Part shown: one piece after another, positions 17,547-25,629 of the stretch
Layout of the letters: each line of letters opens with the position of its first letter
Position numbering within the stretch: the first letter of the stretch is position 1
Assembly (NCBI RefSeq): GCF_030268965.1
Contig: NZ_BSSE01000006.1
Location: forward strand, 186,001-250,000
DNA from: Microtetraspora sp. NBRC 16547
GTDB taxonomy: Bacteria; Actinomycetota; Actinomycetes; Streptosporangiales; Streptosporangiaceae
Length of the DNA stretch: 64,000 nucleotides
Direction: 5' to 3'
Notes under the pieces: generated by a model
Seen by the model: only the letters and a program-made list of their open reading frames with translations
What the model was told of the DNA's origin: nothing
The model's database searches: none
Made by a program: the position numbers and the translations under genes

Positions 17547-17975
17547 ATGGCCACCGTCGAGCTGACGTTCAGCGCTCTCCCGGCCCATGTGCGTACGGCA
17601 CGGCTGGTCGCCACGGCCATCGCCCGGCGTACCGGCGTGTCGGAGGCGCTGCTGGACGAGGTGCGGCTCGCCGTCGGAGAGGCGTGCTCGCGGGCAGTGG
17701 AGGCGCATCGCGTCCATTGCCCGGGAGAGCCGATCGTCCTCGAGCTGCGCGACGACTCGGGACGCTTCGAGGTCACCGTCACCGATGCCGCTCCCAGCGA
17801 CGACCTCCAGCAACCCGTGATCCCCACGGACGGCGCTCTCGTTCCTGAGATGCCCGGCCTCGGGATAGCGGTCATCGTGGGCCTGGCCGACGACGTCGAG
17901 GTGTCTTCCGGTGCCAAGGGCATGCGCATCCGCATGAGCTGGCCCGCGTCGCCCAACGGCGTAGCCGCGGTCTGA
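17547..17975 (+). CDS. Anti-sigma-factor-like HATPase protein, BldG partner
   Basis: A 142-aa GHKL-type protein in the position of SCO3548, the gene after bldG in S. coelicolor. The N-box region reads DEVRLAVGEACSRAVEAH, where the Asn expected in anti-sigma kinases (EACxNAxxH) is Arg, and the first glycine box lacks glycines (VTVTDAAPSDDLQQ). The last box, GLGIAVIVGLADDVEV, is recognisable. ATP binding and kinase activity are therefore uncertain. AGGAG precedes the ATG at 17547. It is probably co-transcribed with bldG and ends at a terminator. Confidence 0.85.
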   Translation: MATVELTFSALPAHVRTARLVATAIARRTGVSEALLDEVRLAVGEACSRAVEAHRVHCPGEPIVLELRDDSGRFEVTVTDAAPSDDLQQPVIPTDGALVPEMPGLGIAVIVGLADDVEVSSGAKGMRIRMSWPASPNGVAAV

Positions 17976-17978
17976 TCG

Positions 17979-18022
17979 GGATCGAGTGCCTCCCTGCAGG
18001 GGGCGGCGCTCGATCCTTTTTT
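17979..18022 (+). terminator. Rho-independent terminator of the bldG operon
   Basis: GGATCGAG (17979-17986) and CTCGATCC (18009-18016) form the outer stem, with GCC/GGC pairing inside, followed by six T (18017-18022). Confidence 0.85.
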
Positions 18023-18383
18023 GTGTTGCTCGGCATCCCCGATATTCGGATGGCCGAAACCTGATATTCGCGCCCGTCGTAATTTGGACGGCATCAGGTC
18101 AAAAAAGTGACGTGGCCAGGCAAAGATCGTGTTATCGCCGTACGCCATCGTGATTAGCGGCCGAAAGGGCCTTCATATCCGCCGTCCCGCTGCGTAGACT
18201 CCCCGCACCGGCCAAGGTATTGCGGATGCAACCGGAAGCGGCATTGCCAACCACCCGGAAGGCGCCGCTCGGCCCGCCGAAACATTGACAGCAGCGCCGT
18301 CCGGGACATACGAGTCGGCGTGGATAGCAGTCATTTTTCGTTGTTCGCGCGGACTCCAGAACCCGTCTGGCCGAGGAGGACGG
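18023..18383 (+). promoter_or_regulatory. Upstream region of the pyrophosphatase gene with candidate promoter
   Basis: A 361-bp gap without a gene. TTGACA at 18285-18290 is followed 18 bp later by TACGAG (18309-18314), or 16 bp later by CATACG, a plausible promoter 70-100 bp before the ATG. Further upstream GATATTCG occurs twice 24 bp apart (about 18040 and 18063), and GTCA-A6-GTGAC lies near 18097; either could be a regulatory site. Confidence 0.4.
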
Positions 18384-20732
18384 ATGTCTGCCTATTTCGC
18401 CGCTGACGAAGACGCAGCGGTATCCCTGAGCGGTTCCCATCTCACACTCGTCGTCGTGGTCGCCGCGGTGGCCCTGATCGCTCTCGCCGTAGCGGGCGGT
18501 CTCGTCCGCGAAGTGCTCTCCGCGGGGCAAGGCACCGAGCGAATGCAGAACATCGCGAGAGCCGTGCAGCAAGGTGCCGCCGCGTACCTCACGCGGCAGT
18601 TCCGGACACTTGCCATCTTCGTCGTCATCATTCCCTTCCTGTTGTTCCTGTTGCCCTCCGACTCGACCAGCGTGGCCGTGGGGCGTTCCGTCTTCTTCGT
18701 GGTGGGCGCGGTGTTCTCCGCGCTGACCGGCTTCACGGGCATGTGGCTCGCCGTCCGCGGCAACGTCCGCGTCGCGGCCGCCGCCAGAGGCGCGCAGGCG
18801 GGAGGGGAGGGCATCACGCCGGGCGAGAAGGCCGCGATGCGCATCGCCTTCCGCACCGGCGGCGTGGCGGGCATGTTCACCGTCGGCCTCGGCCTGTTCG
18901 GTGCGGCGATCGTCGTGCTCATCTACAAGGGCGATGCCCCGAGCGTGCTGGAGGGCTTCGGCTTCGGAGCCGCGCTGCTCGCCATGTTCATGCGGGTCGG
19001 CGGCGGCATCTTCACCAAGGCCGCCGACGTCGGCGCGGACCTGGTCGGCAAGGTCGAGCAGGGCATCCCCGAGGACGACCCACGCAACGCGGCCACCATC
19101 GCCGACAACGTGGGCGACAACGTGGGCGACTGCGCCGGCATGGCGGCCGACCTGTTCGAGTCGTACGCGGTCATGCTGGTCGCCAGCCTGATCCTGGGCA
19201 AGGCCGCCTTCGGCACCGAGGGCCTGGTGTTCCCGCTGATCGTCCCGATGATCGGTGTCATCACGGCGATCATCGGCATCTTCACCACCGCTCCGCGCAG
19301 CGGCGACCGCAACGGGATGGCCGCGATCAACCGCGGCTTCTTCATCTCCGCCGCCATCTCCGCGGTGCTGGTGGCCGGCGCGGCGTTCGTCTACCTGCCC
19401 GCCAGCTTCGGCGAGCTGTCCGGGGTGAGCAAGGAGATCGCCGGGCTCGGCTCCGACCCGCGCCTGATCGCCATCGGTGCCGTGCTCATCGGTCTGGTGC
19501 TCGCCAGCGCGATCCAGATCCTCACCGGCTACTTCACCGAGACCAACCGCCGACCCGTGAAGGAGATCACCGAGAGCTCGCGGACCGGCGCGGCGACCGT
19601 CATCCTGTCCGGCATCTCGGTCGGTCTCGAGTCCGCCGTGTACTCGGCGCTGCTCATCGGTGGTGCGGTCTACGGTGCGTTCCTGCTCGGCTTCGGCAAC
19701 GTGACTGTGGCGCTGTTCGCCGTCGCGCTGGCCGGCACCGGCCTGCTGACCACGGTCGGCGTGATCGTGTCCATGGACACGTTCGGCCCGGTGTCGGACA
19801 ACGCCCAGGGCATCGCGGAGATGTCCGGCGACGTCGAGGGTGAGGGCGCCCGCGTGCTCACCTCTCTCGACGCGGTCGGCAACACCACCAAGGCCATCAC
19901 CAAGGGCATCGCCATCGCGACGGCCGTACTGGCCGCCACGGCCCTGTTCGGATCCTTCCGTACGGCGGTCGAGGAACAGCTCGCCAAGGCCAGCCAGGGC
20001 GTCAAGGAAGCGCTGGGCTCGTTCGCGAACTTCAGCCTCTCGGTGGACTCGCCGAACGTGCTGGTCGGTCTGATCATCGGTGCCGCGGTGGTGTTCCTGT
20101 TCTCCGGCCTGGCGATCATGGCGGTCGGCCGGGCCGCCGGGCGCGTCGTCTTCGAGGTGCGCGAGCAGTTCCGCACCAAGCCCGGGATCATGGACGGGAG
20201 CGAGCAGCCGGACTACGGCCGCGTGGTGGACATCTGCACCCGTGACTCGCTGCGCGAGCTGGCCACGCCCGGCCTGCTCGCCGTGATGACGCCCATCGCC
20301 GTCGGTTTCGCCTTCGGGTACGCGCCGCTCGGCGCCTACCTCGCGGGTGCGATCGCGGCCGGCACGCTGATGGCCGTGTTCCTGGCGAACTCCGGTGGCG
20401 CCTGGGACAACGCCAAGAAGCTGGTCGAGGACGGCCACCACGGAGGCAAGGGGTCGGAGGCTCACGCGGCGACCGTCATCGGCGACACCGTCGGCGACCC
20501 GTTCAAGGACACCGCCGGTCCCGCGATCAACCCACTGATCAAGGTGATGAACCTCGTGGCGCTGCTGATCGCCCCGGCGGTCGTGGCCTACGCCGACAAC
20601 GCCGTGCTGCGCGTCGGCGTGACGGCCGTCGCGCTCACGGTTGTCGTGGCCGCGATCGTCGTGTCGAAGCGCCGCTCGGGCGGCATCGCCTCGAACCACG
20701 AGGAGCGTACGCCGGAGACCGTGGCGAGCTGA
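18384..20732 (+). CDS. hppA: Membrane-bound proton-pumping pyrophosphatase
   Basis: A 782-aa membrane enzyme that couples PPi hydrolysis to proton export. The signature GGGIFTKAADVGADLVGKVE and the DNVGDNVGDCAGMAADLFE region bind Mg-PPi, and the C-terminal GDTVGDPFKDTAGPAINPLI completes the active site. The segment AVGNTTKAITKG has Lys where potassium-dependent enzymes have Ala, which indicates the potassium-independent proton-pumping type. The ATG at 18384 follows GGAGGA. In S. coelicolor the homologue also follows bldG and its partner. Confidence 0.96.
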   Translation: MSAYFAADEDAAVSLSGSHLTLVVVVAAVALIALAVAGGLVREVLSAGQGTERMQNIARAVQQGAAAYLTRQFRTLAIFVVIIPFLLFLLPSDSTSVAVGRSVFFVVGAVFSALTGFTGMWLAVRGNVRVAAAARGAQAGGEGITPGEKAAMRIAFRTGGVAGMFTVGLGLFGAAIVVLIYKGDAPSVLEGFGFGAALLAMFMRVGGGIFTKAADVGADLVGKVEQGIPEDDPRNAATIADNVGDNVGDCAGMAADLFESYAVMLVASLILGKAAFGTEGLVFPLIVPMIGVITAIIGIFTTAPRSGDRNGMAAINRGFFISAAISAVLVAGAAFVYLPASFGELSGVSKEIAGLGSDPRLIAIGAVLIGLVLASAIQILTGYFTETNRRPVKEITESSRTGAATVILSGISVGLESAVYSALLIGGAVYGAFLLGFGNVTVALFAVALAGTGLLTTVGVIVSMDTFGPVSDNAQGIAEMSGDVEGEGARVLTSLDAVGNTTKAITKGIAIATAVLAATALFGSFRTAVEEQLAKASQGVKEALGSFANFSLSVDSPNVLVGLIIGAAVVFLFSGLAIMAVGRAAGRVVFEVREQFRTKPGIMDGSEQPDYGRVVDICTRDSLRELATPGLLAVMTPIAVGFAFGYAPLGAYLAGAIAAGTLMAVFLANSGGAWDNAKKLVEDGHHGGKGSEAHAATVIGDTVGDPFKDTAGPAINPLIKVMNLVALLIAPAVVAYADNAVLRVGVTAVALTVVVAAIVVSKRRSGGIASNHEERTPETVAS

Positions 20733-20745
20733 CGTCTGTTCGCCG

Positions 20746-20775
20746 GAGGGCCTCCCGCGGGTGCGGGGGGCCCTC
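20746..20775 (+). terminator. Hairpin terminator after hppA
   Basis: GAGGGCC (20746-20752) pairs with GGCCCTC (20769-20775); inner CCCGC/GCGGG pairing extends the stem. No T-run follows, as is common in GC-rich actinobacteria. Confidence 0.6.
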
Positions 20776-20807
20776 ATGCGTTGCGGACGCATCTAGACTC
20801 AGGAGTC

Positions 20808-20909
20808 ATGGACAAGCCATCCGGCGGGCGGGCCCTCGTGATGATCCTGGTCGGAATGCTGGCGATGTTCGCGGTGATCGTCGCGCTCGCCGTCTGGGCC
20901 TCCCGATGA
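20808..20909 (+). CDS. 33-aa single-span membrane peptide
   Basis: A short ORF with an ideal start: AGGAG two bases before the ATG. The product is a basic N-terminus (MDKPSGGRA) followed by one hydrophobic helix (LVMILVGMLAMFAVIVALAV) and a short WASR tail. Its TGA overlaps the ATG of sixA (ATGA), so the two are translationally coupled. The pattern of good ribosome binding site, hydrophobic helix and stop/start overlap supports a real gene. Function is unknown; it could be a membrane tether or regulator of the SixA/FUSC proteins. Confidence 0.6.
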   Translation: MDKPSGGRALVMILVGMLAMFAVIVALAVWASR

Positions 20910-21361
20910 AGACGCTGATCGTCGTGCGACACGCCACGGCCGCGCAGGTGCCCGGTCTGGCCGATCGCGAGCGTCCGCTCACCGAGCACGGGAAGCGGGA
21001 CGCCCGCGACGCGGGTGACCTCATCCGGCCGCTGAAGCCGGGCCTCGTGCTCTGCTCGCCTTCGGTCCGCACCAGGGAGACCGCGGAGCTGCTCGGGATC
21101 GACGCTCCGATCGAGATCGAGCGCGACATCTACGAGGCGTACGCCGACGAGCTGCTCGACCTGCTCCGCCGTACCGGCCCGGAGATCGAGACGCTGGTGC
21201 TGGTCGGGCACAATCCGGGCGTCCACGAGCTCGTGCTCACCCTGACCGGCGACGGGGACGCGGGTTTCCCTCCCGGGGCGCATGCCGTGATCGAGCTCCA
21301 CGGCGGCTGGCAGGACCTCGATTCGGGGACCGGCAACCTTGTCCGGGCGCACCGTCCTTAG
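20906..21361 (+). CDS. SixA-type histidine phosphatase
   Basis: A 151-aa histidine phosphatase. The catalytic RHA motif is in LIVVRHATAAQVPG, the partner His is in LVLVGHNPGVHEL, and the SPSVRTRETAELL arm is typical. SixA enzymes dephosphorylate phosphohistidine on signalling or PTS proteins in E. coli; the substrate here is unknown. The gene is coupled at its 5' end to the 33-aa membrane peptide and overlaps the FUSC gene at its 3' end. Confidence 0.9.
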   Translation: MKTLIVVRHATAAQVPGLADRERPLTEHGKRDARDAGDLIRPLKPGLVLCSPSVRTRETAELLGIDAPIEIERDIYEAYADELLDLLRRTGPEIETLVLVGHNPGVHELVLTLTGDGDAGFPPGAHAVIELHGGWQDLDSGTGNLVRAHRP

Positions 21362-23540
21362 ACACTGGGCAGGCAGGGCCGCCCGTGCGCTGAAGGTCGA
21401 GGATCCTCGCCTGGCGCTCGGGTTCGGTCTCGTCGGGGGCGCCTGCGTGGCCGTCCCACTGATCATCGGACTGGTGACGGGCCACCCGGAGAAGGGTGCC
21501 GTGATCAGCACCGGTGCCTGGCTGGTCGCCGTACGGGCCGTCCGCATTCCGGGCAGCGTCCGGATGGCCCGGCTCCTCGGCGCCACCTTCGCCCTGGCCC
21601 TGGGCACGCTGCTCGGGATCCTCCTCGTCGCCGGGCACGACTGGCTGCTGGTCCTGGTCACCCCCGCGCTCGCGGCGCTGGGCATCGTGGTGCCGGTGAT
21701 GGGGCCGACCGCGGCGCTGGCGCTGCTGCTGACCGTGGCCCATCCGCTGCCCGTGGATCCGATCCCGCATCTGGGGCTGATGCTCCTCGGAGGCCTGCTG
21801 TCCACGGTGGTGCTGACCCTGCCCTGGCCCTGGCGCGGCCACCTGCCGTTGACCGTCGTCCTGTCCGGGACCGCCGCCTCTCTGGCCCAGCTCGTGGACG
21901 CCGCCGCCGACCAGAGCCTCGATCGGGACGCCTGGGACGAACGGCGGCGCGTGGCTTCCGCGTCGTTGGAGAAGGCCAGGAAGGCGTGCGCCCGGCGCCA
22001 CTGGCAGCGGCGGTCCCCGCAGGCGGAGGCGGTGGTGGCCGCCTTCCGCCGCGTGCTGTACGAGGCGGTGACGCTGCGGGGCCTGTACACGGCGGTGTAC
22101 CGCCAGGTCCCGGACGTGGACGAGCGGGTGGGCCTCTCCGCGCTGACCACGGCCCTCTACCGGTCGCTGCGGTCGATGTCGGAGGCGCTCGCCAACCCGG
22201 GGTCGGGCGTGGAGTTGGCCCTCGGGATCGACGACTTCAAGCGCCGGGTTGACGCCCTGCGGGGGGAGCGGCCGAAGGAGGAGCGCGAGCTCCTGGTCCT
22301 CGTCATGCTGCGCCAGATCGAACACTGCGCCGAGCGGCTCACGGCGGCGGTGGGGAAGGCGGCCGGGCCCGCGCTGGAACTGTCGTCGCCGCGGCTGGTC
22401 CTGCCGCAACTCGGCACTCCGGTCACTCCCGAGGTGCGCTATCGGCTGGCGTGGGACGATCCCGGGTTCCGGCACGCGCTGCGGGTCGGGCTGGGCACGT
22501 TGATCGCCATGCTGATCGTCGTGTTCGCCAAGCCCGCCTACCCCCAGTGGCTCGCGATCACCGTGCTGGTGACGATTCAGCCGACGTATGGCGAGACGAT
22601 CGCGAAGGCGGGTGCGCGCACGCTCGGGACGGCGATCGGCGGGCTCGCCGCGGCCATGGTCCTGATGATCGCACCACACCGGTGGTCGCTGGCGATCCTG
22701 ATCACCATTGCGGCGCTGCTGGCGTTCGGCATGGCCAGCGCCCACTTCGCGTACTGGATCACGTTCCTCAACATGTTCGTGCTCCTGCTCATCGACTTCC
22801 AGGTGCCGCAGCGGCCGCAGCTTGCGGGAGCTCGGGTGGGGCTCACGATCCTCGGCGGCGTCATCGCGCTGGCCTGCACCCGCCTGCTGTGGCCCCGCGG
22901 CGAGACCGTACGGCTGGGCGACCGCGTGGCGCGGATGCTCAGGGCTCACGCGACCGCGTCGAGGACGCTGGCCCAGGTGAGCCGGAAGGAGCTGCCGCAG
23001 GAGAAGGCGGAGGAGGCCATCAGGAAGGCGTCACGGGCCACGCTGACGGTGTCCACGTCGCTGGACCACATCGCGCACGAGCCGGGCGCCACGCCGCCGG
23101 AGGAGGTCGTGGAGGCGGTGGGGCTCACGCAGCGGGTCCGCGACGACCTGATCTCGGTCACCTCGGTGCTGCGAGGGGGCCGGGCCGAGCCCGGACCCGC
23201 ACCCGAGGTGCTCGACGCGGTCGCCGACCGGCTGGAGGACGCGGCGAACGCCGTGGAGGCGGGCGAGTCGTACCAGTCGGGCGGGGAGGTGGACGGCAAG
23301 CTGGCCGATCTCGGCGGATGGCTGGGCACACTCGCCGAGCGACGTCTGGACGAGCTGGACGCGGCGCCGGCCGACAGCGCCACCAAGGTCAGGCGGGCGC
23401 TGCTGCAGGCGGCGGCGGTCGACCACGCGATGCGCTCGCTCAACTCGGAGTCGGCACGGCTGTCCGAGTCGGCCACCGCCGCGTTCGCCGGCAACCGGGC
23501 CGACCGGAGCGATCGCCCGGGGATCAGTGATGCGGTGTGA
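21339..23540 (+). CDS. FUSC-family membrane transporter
   Basis: A 733-aa protein with two membrane halves: six or so helices in residues 25-175 (GGACVAVPLIIGLVTG; GTLLGILLVAGHDWLLVLV) and again in about 380-530, where KPAYPQWLAITVLVTIQPTYGETI is the FUSC core. FUSC proteins resemble aromatic acid exporters. The long C-terminal region (535-733) is cytoplasmic, helical and charged. The TTG at 21339 gives a 23-bp overlap with sixA; no strong ribosome binding site is seen, so the exact start is uncertain. The 3' end overlaps serB, which is convergent, by 17 bp. Confidence 0.8.
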   Translation: MSGRTVLRHWAGRAARALKVEDPRLALGFGLVGGACVAVPLIIGLVTGHPEKGAVISTGAWLVAVRAVRIPGSVRMARLLGATFALALGTLLGILLVAGHDWLLVLVTPALAALGIVVPVMGPTAALALLLTVAHPLPVDPIPHLGLMLLGGLLSTVVLTLPWPWRGHLPLTVVLSGTAASLAQLVDAAADQSLDRDAWDERRRVASASLEKARKACARRHWQRRSPQAEAVVAAFRRVLYEAVTLRGLYTAVYRQVPDVDERVGLSALTTALYRSLRSMSEALANPGSGVELALGIDDFKRRVDALRGERPKEERELLVLVMLRQIEHCAERLTAAVGKAAGPALELSSPRLVLPQLGTPVTPEVRYRLAWDDPGFRHALRVGLGTLIAMLIVVFAKPAYPQWLAITVLVTIQPTYGETIAKAGARTLGTAIGGLAAAMVLMIAPHRWSLAILITIAALLAFGMASAHFAYWITFLNMFVLLLIDFQVPQRPQLAGARVGLTILGGVIALACTRLLWPRGETVRLGDRVARMLRAHATASRTLAQVSRKELPQEKAEEAIRKASRATLTVSTSLDHIAHEPGATPPEEVVEAVGLTQRVRDDLISVTSVLRGGRAEPGPAPEVLDAVADRLEDAANAVEAGESYQSGGEVDGKLADLGGWLGTLAERRLDELDAAPADSATKVRRALLQAAAVDHAMRSLNSESARLSESATAAFAGNRADRSDRPGISDAV

Positions 23541-24750
23541 CGACCCCGTCCTCGGCGTCCGCGGCCTCTACCTCCTCGCGGGAGATGCCGAGCAGGTAGA
23601 GGATCGAGTCGAGGTACGGAACGTTCACGGCGGTGTCGGCGGCCTGCCGCACGATCGGCTTGGCGTTGAACGCGATGCCGATGCCGGCCGCGGCGATCAT
23701 GTCCAGATCGTTGGCCCCGTCCCCGATGGCGACGGTCTGGCTGATCGGGATGCCCGCCTGCGCGGCGAACCGCTTCAGGGCGCGGGCCTTGCCGGGGCGG
23801 TCCACGATCTCGCCGACCAGCCGGCCGGTGAGCCGGCCGTCGACCACCTCGAGCGTGTTGGCCGCGGAGTAGTCGATGCCGAGCTCGTTCACCAGGCTGT
23901 CGGTGATCTGGGTGAACCCGCCGCTGACGATCGCGAAGCGGTAGTCGAGACGCTTCAGCGTCCGTACGAGGGTGCGCGCGCCGGGCGTGTAGACGACCTC
24001 CTTGGCGACCTGCTCGAAGATCTCCTCAGGGAGCCCTTCCAGGAGCGCCACCCGCCGGGTCAGCGACTCCGCGAAGTCGATCTCGCCGCGCATCGCCTCC
24101 TCGGTCACCCGGGCGACCTCGTCGAGGCATCCGGCGTGCCGGGCCAGCAGCTCGATGACCTCGGCTTGGATGAGGGTGGAGTCGACGTCCATGACGATGA
24201 GCCGCTTGGCCCGCCGGTGCAGGCCGGAGCGCTGGACGGCCACGTCCACGTGCTGGAGCGCGGCCTCGGTGGCCAACTCGGCCCGCAGCGCGACCGGGTC
24301 GGCTCCGGAGACCGCGAGCTCGATGCACGTCACGGGGTAGCTCGACAGCCGCTCGATGCGGTCGATGTTGGCGCCCGACGCCGCGATCTTGCCGCTGATG
24401 CCGGCCATGGCGGCCGGCGTCAGCGGGGCGCCGAGCACGGTGACGTGCAGGCGGCCGCGGCGCCGCTTCTTCTCCTTCGAGACGGTGCCGGTGGCGATCT
24501 CGAGGTCCATGTCCAGGTCGGCGGCGACCTGCTCGACGGCGGTCCACAGGCCGCCGAGGGTGCCGCCGGTGCCGGTCGGCGGGCCGCCCGCGTAGGCGAC
24601 GAGCACACCGAGGGTGAGCCGGCTGCGGATGACGACCTGCTCGACGTCCGCGACGGTCACGGGGAACCCGGCCAGCACGGTGAACAGACGCGAGGTGACT
24701 CCCGGCCGATCCGGACCGGTGAGTGTGATCAGGAGCGTGCGCTGGTTCAT
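23524..24750 (-). CDS. serB: Phosphoserine phosphatase with N-terminal ACT domains
   Basis: A 408-aa enzyme for the last step of serine synthesis. The N-terminal 180 residues form two ACT-type domains (LLITLTGPDRPGVTSRLF; RLHVTVLGAPLTPAAMAGI), and the HAD phosphatase follows: VMDVDSTLIQAEVIELLA (motif I, DxDST), IVSGGFTQITDSLV (motif II) and VAIGDGANDLDMIAAAGIG (motif IV). This matches the long mycobacterial SerB2 architecture. The ATG at 24750 is chosen; a TTG 9 bases upstream is possible. The 3' end overlaps the FUSC gene convergently. Confidence 0.95.
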   Translation of the reverse strand: MNQRTLLITLTGPDRPGVTSRLFTVLAGFPVTVADVEQVVIRSRLTLGVLVAYAGGPPTGTGGTLGGLWTAVEQVAADLDMDLEIATGTVSKEKKRRRGRLHVTVLGAPLTPAAMAGISGKIAASGANIDRIERLSSYPVTCIELAVSGADPVALRAELATEAALQHVDVAVQRSGLHRRAKRLIVMDVDSTLIQAEVIELLARHAGCLDEVARVTEEAMRGEIDFAESLTRRVALLEGLPEEIFEQVAKEVVYTPGARTLVRTLKRLDYRFAIVSGGFTQITDSLVNELGIDYSAANTLEVVDGRLTGRLVGEIVDRPGKARALKRFAAQAGIPISQTVAIGDGANDLDMIAAAGIGIAFNAKPIVRQAADTAVNVPYLDSILYLLGISREEVEAADAEDGVVTPHH

Positions 24751-24894
24751 CGCCGCCAACGCTACTTGGCCGGGGCGGATGGTCGCGCAGGGGGTTCACC
24801 ATGCGGACGCCTGAGTGTCTTCACCGTGAGGTGCGGCGGTCATTTCGGCATGTCGTGATGGTCGTGAGACGCTTTCAGGGAAGGACGCGCGCCC

Positions 24895-25629
24895 ATGACG
24901 ATCTCTCTCGAAACCGGTCGCTACACGGTCGGCATGGCCGTGACCGCCGCCGACCTGCAGGCCGCGCAGCGGCTGCGCCACCGCGTGTTCGCCGAGGAGA
25001 TGGGGGCACGGCTCGACACCCCCGTCTCCGGGCTCGACGTGGACGGCTTCGACGCCTACTGCGACCACCTCCTCGTCCGCGAGGGGAGCGAGGTGGTCGG
25101 GACGTACCGGCTGCTGCCGCCGGGCCGGGCGGACCGGCTGTACGCCGACGCGGAGTTCGATCTGGGCGGGCTCGCCGGGATCCGGAGGGAGCTGGTCGAG
25201 GTCGGGCGCACCTGCGTGCATCCCGATCACCGCGAGGGTGCCGTCGTCGGCCTTCTGTGGGCCGGCATCGCCCGCTACATGATCGACGGCGGCTTCCGGT
25301 GGCTGGGCGGATGCTGCTCGGTCCCCCTGGACGACGGGGGCGTGGCGGCGGCGGGCGTCGCGGACCTGGTCCCCCTCGGCCCGGAGGAGTACCGCGTCCG
25401 GCCGCGTAATCCGTGGCGGAATCCCCGGAGCGGTGCCGGGACGGACGCGGCGCCGTCCGGGCGTTTCGTGCCGCCCGCACTGCTTCGCGGGTACCTGCGC
25501 CTGGGGGCGTGGGTGTGCGGCGCGCCGGCGCACGACCTGGATTTCGGCACCGCCGACTTCTTCGTGCTCCTGTCCATGGCGCAGGTGGACCAGCGCTACC
25601 TCCGGTACTTCCTGGGGGAGGCTCAGTGA
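24895..25629 (+). CDS. GNAT-type N-acyltransferase, OlsB-like
   Basis: A 244-aa protein of the ornithine acyl-ACP N-acyltransferase family. Features are LQAAQRLRHRVFAEEMGA near residue 20, FDAYCDHLLVRE, VVGTYRLLPP and VEVGRTCVHPDHREGAVVGLLWAGI, all typical of OlsB. OlsB makes lyso-ornithine lipid from ornithine and 3-hydroxyacyl-ACP. The next gene, coupled by a GTGA overlap, is an OlsA/PlsC-like acyltransferase, so the pair looks like an ornithine-lipid operon. The substrate amino acid is inferred and could differ. Confidence 0.75.
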   Translation: MTISLETGRYTVGMAVTAADLQAAQRLRHRVFAEEMGARLDTPVSGLDVDGFDAYCDHLLVREGSEVVGTYRLLPPGRADRLYADAEFDLGGLAGIRRELVEVGRTCVHPDHREGAVVGLLWAGIARYMIDGGFRWLGGCCSVPLDDGGVAAAGVADLVPLGPEEYRVRPRNPWRNPRSGAGTDAAPSGRFVPPALLRGYLRLGAWVCGAPAHDLDFGTADFFVLLSMAQVDQRYLRYFLGEAQ

